DNA from: Desarmillaria ectypa
Taxonomy: Eukaryota; Basidiomycota; Agaricomycetes; Agaricales; Physalacriaceae
Length of the DNA stretch: 64,000 bases
Assembly (NCBI GenBank): GCA_030407005.1
Contig: JAUDYN010000012.1
Coordinates: 248,001-312,000 of the forward strand
Direction: 5' to 3'
Below, one piece after another: positions 59,229 through 64,000 of the stretch (the first letter of the stretch is position 1; the number at the start of each line of letters is the position of its first letter). The notes under the pieces are model-generated. The model saw nothing but the letters and a program-made list of their open reading frames with translations, made no database searches and had not been told where the DNA came from. The position numbers were made by a program, and so were the translations under genes.

Positions 59229-61528
59229 TTAGAGCACTTCAACCCTGAGCGGCATCCCCTTCCGCTCCACGACCTCCCCTTCATCTCCTTTCGTGGCTAC
59301 CGATGGAGAGATAATCTGCGAAAGATTCCACACAATAACATCATCGGTCAAAGAAAACCGAAACCTGAGAAGAAGAGTCGCCAACAGAACCTTCATTTCT
59401 ATCTGGGCGAATCTATAACCACTAGAAAAACAGAAAATGTTAAGTAAGCTTTGAGGACAGATAGCCCCCATGGACATACATGCACGATCGGCCGCCTCCA
59501 AGGAACGACAGCCTAGAAAGAAACCGCGAACGTCGCGGTGGTGAGTAATCGGAAGCAATAAGAGCTGCACATAAATATACACCCACATGCCAGCATAAAT
59601 CCCGGGTAACACGCGCCCACCAGGTGCTTGCTCGCCGATCCACCTTTCCGGCTTCCATGACTTAGCATCCGGACCCCATATACTTTCAAGTCTGTTCGCA
59701 CCAGCGATACCCACAAATAACGTTGTCCCTGCGGGAACAGTCACGGAAGCGGAAGATTCAAGATCGTGCACGTTCGGAGAATACATAAGTGATTGTTCTT
59801 TGATAGCACTGCAGGGCCAAGACGATCATCAGCATCATTGTTGAATAGATGTACTGCATGAATGTTAACGTACGTGCGACGAACGAAAGGTACAGGAGGG
59901 TATCTTAAAAGAACCGCATAAGCCGTAATCACAATGAAAAGCGGAAAATGGACTTACAATCTGAGCGTCTCTTTGATGACGGCATCTAACCAAGGAAGCT
60001 CGCTTATCTCATCGTATTCAAGCCTTTCGCTTTCGCCATCAAGTTTCGATTGCAGAGCAGTTTGTAAGTCGTCGCGGATCTTGTCCTGGATATCTGGCCT
60101 GACAGAAAGGAGGTATAGAATTCGTGAAAGAGCACTTGAAGTCGTATCTTGCGCTCCGAAAATGAAAACTCTGCACAACTCGTTTGTAAAAATGCGAATG
60201 TTTGCAAAACGAATCAACGGACGTCATCTGCCCCGTGAGCTCATCCTCGGTCATCTTGGCATCCTCAGCGGCATTCTCATTGGCCTTCACTTTAAGGAAA
60301 AGTCAGCTCTGAATACTTTGAGATGAAATAACTCACATAAAACACTAATAATATCTCTGTGCCCCTTGACACCCTCTCGTCCAATTTTTTCCCTTTTCGC
60401 CATCAAAATTTCCCTCGCTGTGTCATGCATTACATCACTAATGCTCTTCACCTTCTGCACCGCCTTATTCGGTGTCCACTCCACCAGCCACCTTCTGAAC
60501 CTCGGACTCCCTAACCTTGACAGGAATGGTGCAAACTGCCGAATCAACGAAAGGGAAAATAGCGTCGGTCTACGACAGTGTCAATATAAGAGAAAAGAAG
60601 GTCTAACGCAAAGATAGACCGACATGAGTTCCTTGATGGCCGACGTATACGGATTATTCGCTCGAGAGCTGAGGGGATCAAAACTGTAGCCCAAGACAGT
60701 CTGCCCAATCATTTCGAGTGCGACGCGTGACATCCACTCAGACATATCCAGGATGGCATTCTCTGCATGCTCGGTCTCTATGATATCTGCCAGCTATATA
60801 AATGAGAGCATTCAGCCAAAGGACGGCAGCAGGGAGCTATCCACCCACCCTATCGGATATTCCGTAAAATACTGGCATCAAGTTCTTTAGTTGTGCTACA
60901 GAAAATACAGGATTGACCAGCTTTCTCTGGCGTTTGTGCTCGTCCCCTGAGATGATCGCAACGGTAAGGTTCTTAGACTTGGGGTTATATTACGGGCTGC
61001 TCACCAGTAGTAGCAACTAGCCCAGGTCCGAAGATAACCTTATTCGTTCTAGAATAATTTAAGCGCGTAGGATCAAAGTGTAAATCAAAGATGACGTACT
61101 CAATGAATACATCTGTTTCTTCAAAGGCGTCTTGGTCTTTGATGAGAATACTTTGGAGCGCCTTTGGATCCGAGATGTACAGTTGCTCATCCTGAATGGA
61201 CGTATCAGATTCTGGTTTTAATTAAATAGGCCCTGAATAAATGATTGACACCGAAAAAAGCGTGGACTTTGACCAAGCCTCCGTATTCATCGACAATTTG
61301 CTGATGGAACGGGAGTCCTTCCGCGTTGAAGAGCTGGCCTAGGTTACCTGTAATTTTGTTCGAACCAGTGGGTTTCAGAGAAGAAAGTGGACAGTGCTTA
61401 CCCATGAACCAGGACTGAGCCGGAGGTCCATTGATATGTTGAAAAGGCGATCTTTTGAAGAAGGAATATATGACGCGTAGAACGAGATATAGGGCGTAGC
61501 CCAGTGCAAGATAAGAAACGAGAGACAT
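59229..61528 (-). CDS. cytochrome P450 monooxygenase
   Basis: Membrane-anchored heme-thiolate monooxygenase, about 540 residues in about 12 exons. From 61528: N-terminal anchor MSLVSYLALGYALYLVLRVI, FQHINGPPAQSWFMG (Pro-rich hinge), DEYGGLVKVHAFFG, VFIETNKVIFGPGLVATTGD, HKRQRKLVNPVFS (C helix), LEMIGQTVLGYSFDPL, TVFIFGAQDTTSSALSRILY (I helix, with the acid-Thr pair DT), LPWLDAVIKETLRL (K helix ExxR), PPVPFVRR, WGPDAKSWKPERWIG (PERF-like region), and the heme loop LSFLGGGRSCIG with its Cys ligand followed by YRFAQIEMKVLLATLL. All key motifs are present. Substrate unknown; fungal P450s of this type act in secondary metabolism or xenobiotic breakdown. No biosynthetic cluster surrounds it. Confidence 0.93.
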
Positions 61529-62117
61529 AGCTGGAGTGGCTGATGCATCGTTGAAGGTTTCAAGTTATATACCCCTTCGACTGGCACGTCAGCGGACTGA
61601 ACCCGAGCTTATCATGGGTCCTGAGTAAATAGCGGCATCTACGGGTAAGGAGGTACATACTATGTTACAGCTGGCAAAATCGAGCTGCCGGCTTTCATGA
61701 TATAGGATCAAGTGATATTGAGCATCAATCACTCCAAAGTGGCCTTGACAGCAGAGATATCCCCAAAGCAAATAACGAAAACGCACAGAACGTAGCTCCG
61801 ATGCATGTTCTAGATCTGTGGTAGGACAGTCCAACGTTACTTGAAGCAGTCATAACCGGCTTGTTCGGCCCTCGGAGCTAATTCCCCATGACGAAAATTA
61901 GATAAGAGCGTTTCAGTTGAAAAGGGGATATATAAGGGTCCCGATGCTTGTGTCGACCATCAGCAAAAGGAGAGTCCAAAAATATGACGGAATTTTTTGA
62001 CTGCTAGGATTCGGGCCGATGTTCCGCATATTCACGTGACATAAATAATTAGCGCGTCGCGTTCGCTTTTCTGTTTATTACCCTCAACGCTTTGTTACTC
62101 TCTTCCCACCTTTTCCT
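61529..62117. promoter_or_regulatory. divergent promoter region of P450 and CHK1
   Basis: On the CHK1 side there is a CACGTG E-box at 62033-62038 and two tandem CGCGT motifs at 62053-62062 (ACGCG on the other strand, half of the MluI cell-cycle box bound by MBF-type factors), 50-85 bp before the start codon. On the P450 side nothing beyond general AT-richness is seen. No coding gene is supported here. Confidence 0.4.
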
Positions 62118-64000
62118 ATGATGTCGGCAGTGAAATACCCGAAAGTATCTGGTAAGCTATGCAACAGACATATCGACCAATTTCTGATGAATGCAGGCTA
62201 CGAACTCGTGCAACAAATCGGTGGAGGCGGCTTCTCGACGTGCGTGCTTCCAATTTCTTTTGACATTTCTTCTCTTAATCCCCCTGCAGCGTGTTTCGCG
62301 CAGTCCACTTTGAGGAACATCGAGTGGCAGCATGCAAAGTGATCTCTCTCACGGACGCCACGACGGACAAGGAACGCAAGACCGTGGACAAAGAAATGCG
62401 CGTTCATACTGCATTAAAGCACACTAACGTGCTCGAATTCTACAATGCGGTGGTGGTGGAGGTCAAGCATAAACATTTGTATCATCCTGGGATCTATATG
62501 TTGCTTGAACTTGCCGCGGGAGGCGATCTTTTCGATAAGATTGGTATGGCTTTATCATTTCTCTATCTTTTTATGTACTTATTATGAATAAAAAGCTCCT
62601 GATGTGGGGGTCGGAGATGATGTAGCTCATCTGTATTTCAACCAATTAGTTACAGGCATGGTGCGTTCATTAAGTTTTCTCGTGATCCAATATTGAATTG
62701 TGCCTTCATCAAACAGGACTACATACATAGCCAAGGCGTATGCCACCGGGATCTTAAACCCGAAAACCTCCTTCTCGACGTTGCAGGAACCCTCAAAATA
62801 TCTGATTTTGGTCTATCCGCAGTGTATAAGCTCAAGGAATCCGGCAAGACGCGAACATTGACCGAAAGGTGCGGGAGTCTTCCTTACGTTGCTCCGGAAG
62901 TACGTGCGGACCTCTTTCTCCCACCGATTGCATCTCATGTGGTTCCTAAGCTGGCTTCCGATGCACCTTACAAGGCCGAGCCCATTGATGTGTGGGGCAT
63001 GGGTGTTATCCTTTTCACACTTCTCGCCGGGAGTACGTGTGAACGATAATCCCGTCTCCTATGCTGGACAGTTGATGATATACATAGATACCCCTTGGGA
63101 CGAACCCACAATGAGCAGCACAGAGTTCGCTCGCTACGTAAACGGCGAAATATTTGATGATCCGTTGTGGTGCCACATCCGAGGCGATGCTCTCTGTAAG
63201 CGCTTCGCGGCTAACCAGATGTAATCGAATTTCGAATTGACCGAAGGGAATTTTAGCTCTCCTCACTGGCCTTCTTTGTATAGATCCAGAAGAGAGGATG
63301 TCGATATCCCAAATTTATCAGCACCCGTGGTGCATCAGGTAGCCCACTAGCCTGTCTATCAAAGGAGTCATACTCATAGCCATTTAGGCCTAGCCAACTT
63401 GCTCAGAGAGGCGCCTTGGCGCTAGCCGATAGGCTCACTGAGACGCTCAGAAAGAATGGGGACCTTGACCTCGCAGCTCCAAATTTTGCACGACCAGAGT
63501 GGGTCTTCCCTTTCGTATTGACACAGACGCCTGACCTCATCTTTTCTCAGAGAAGAAGTGGACGCCGATGGAGATCAGATGATGTTCTCGACTGGTCACA
63601 GCTCACAGTTCACTCAGTCGTTGATGCTATTCGTGCGTCAGCTCTTATTGGACTGTCATCTTCTCATGCCAATATCCTTCCAGTCTCAGACTCAATCCGG
63701 GAATCGCTATACACCCCACCTCACACGGTTTTATGCCTCTCTTGGGCCTTCTTTGCTACTGACGCTGATCCATGAAAGCCTTGAGGAACTTGGGGTCAGA
63801 TGCAAACCATCCCCGGATAGCAGTGACGGTATATTTCGCCTTCGTATTGGAGGTCGTGATCGTAGGAAGGAGATTTTCAAAGGCTGGGTGCTAGTAGAAC
63901 GTTTTACTTATCGTGGAAGTGAAGGCAGCTTTTGTATCATGCAGAGAGATGAAGTCAGTGTCACTTTCTTCTATGTTTTATTCTTCGCTGAATATCCCTC
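62118..64000 (+). CDS. CHK1: checkpoint kinase CHK1, 3' end outside the window
   Basis: DNA-damage checkpoint Ser/Thr kinase. Starts at 62118 (MMSAVKYPKVSG; a second Met follows immediately). Kinase domain over several exons: YELVQQIGGGGFST (Gly loop), RVAACKVISLTDATTDKERK (catalytic Lys), MLLELAAGGDLFDKI, HLYFNQLVTGMDYIHSQGVC, HRDLKPENLLLD, LKISDFGLSAVYK, GSLPYVAPEL, PIDVWGMGVILFTLLAGNTP, and IYQHPWC. After it come EEVDADGDQMM, FTQSLMLFSQTQSGNRYTPH, LTRFYASLGPSLLLTLIHES and FRLRIGGRDRRKEIFKGW, the C-terminal KA1-like regulatory region typical of Chk1. The open frame runs near the right edge, where a donor-like GTCAGTG follows QRDE. Intact as far as seen. Confidence 0.93.

Noticed and set aside
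59229..61528. secondary-metabolite cluster around the P450
   Set aside because: Its neighbours are GCN2 and CHK1; no terpene synthase, PKS, NRPS or transporter is nearby.

Overview
This is a window of nuclear DNA from a filamentous fungus, most likely a basidiomycete of the Agaricomycetes type. The genes are broken by many short introns (about 47-65 bp, GT-AG and some GC-AG), intergenic spaces are short, F-box proteins are dispersed, and a DUF6699-like protein is present. No bacterial or organellar signals were seen.

Layout, left to right: homoserine O-acetyltransferase (1114-2486, -); a degenerate ORF chain near 3.1-3.5 kb; a CNNM/Mam3-type DUF21+CBS membrane protein (5185-7283, +); a small IFI6-like membrane protein (8094-8665, -); a retroelement cluster (9157-10506) with a copia-like LTR, nested inverted fragments and a 534-bp solo LTR; an F-box protein (10556-12208, -); a 13-exon ChaC-type gamma-glutamylcyclotransferase (12723-14000, -); a secreted alpha-amylase with CBM20 (14264-16931, -) and an amylase pseudogene fragment behind it (about 18120-18390); a tyrosine phosphatase (20749-21357, -) with a second solo LTR (21399-22048) just upstream; a very large Ser-rich disordered protein (22958-29206, -); a truncated third LTR (30318-30465); an F-box protein (31040-32494, -); a PEBP-family protein (34199-34896, -); a second alpha-amylase with CBM20 (36111-38780, +); a third F-box protein (39579-41234, -); branched-chain aminotransferase (41697-43057, -); a gene-poor 3.3-kb stretch; a DUF6699-like protein (46403-47548, +); a secreted cyclase-family protein (47762-49187, -); a small helical protein (49680-50352, -); a lysine-type methyltransferase (50829-51839, +); GCN2 (51922-58065, -); a cytochrome P450 (59229-61528, -); and the start of CHK1 (62118 to the right edge, +).

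The genes do not form one pathway. Loose themes are amino-acid metabolism and its sensing (Met2, BCAT, GCN2), starch breakdown (two amylases plus a relic) and checkpoint signalling (CHK1). The most notable observations are: solo LTRs with perfect 5-bp target duplications, one of them in sense orientation directly in front of the phosphatase; a 3-nt micro-exon supplying a conserved Glu in the CNNM gene; 6-nt and 14-nt micro-exons in the ChaC gene, the latter carrying the catalytic Glu; and an inverted pair of amylase paralogues that kept their promoters and a GC-AG intron. I found no convincing new defence or mobile system. Exon joins were made by eye from splice signals and family motifs, so exact ends can be off by a few codons.
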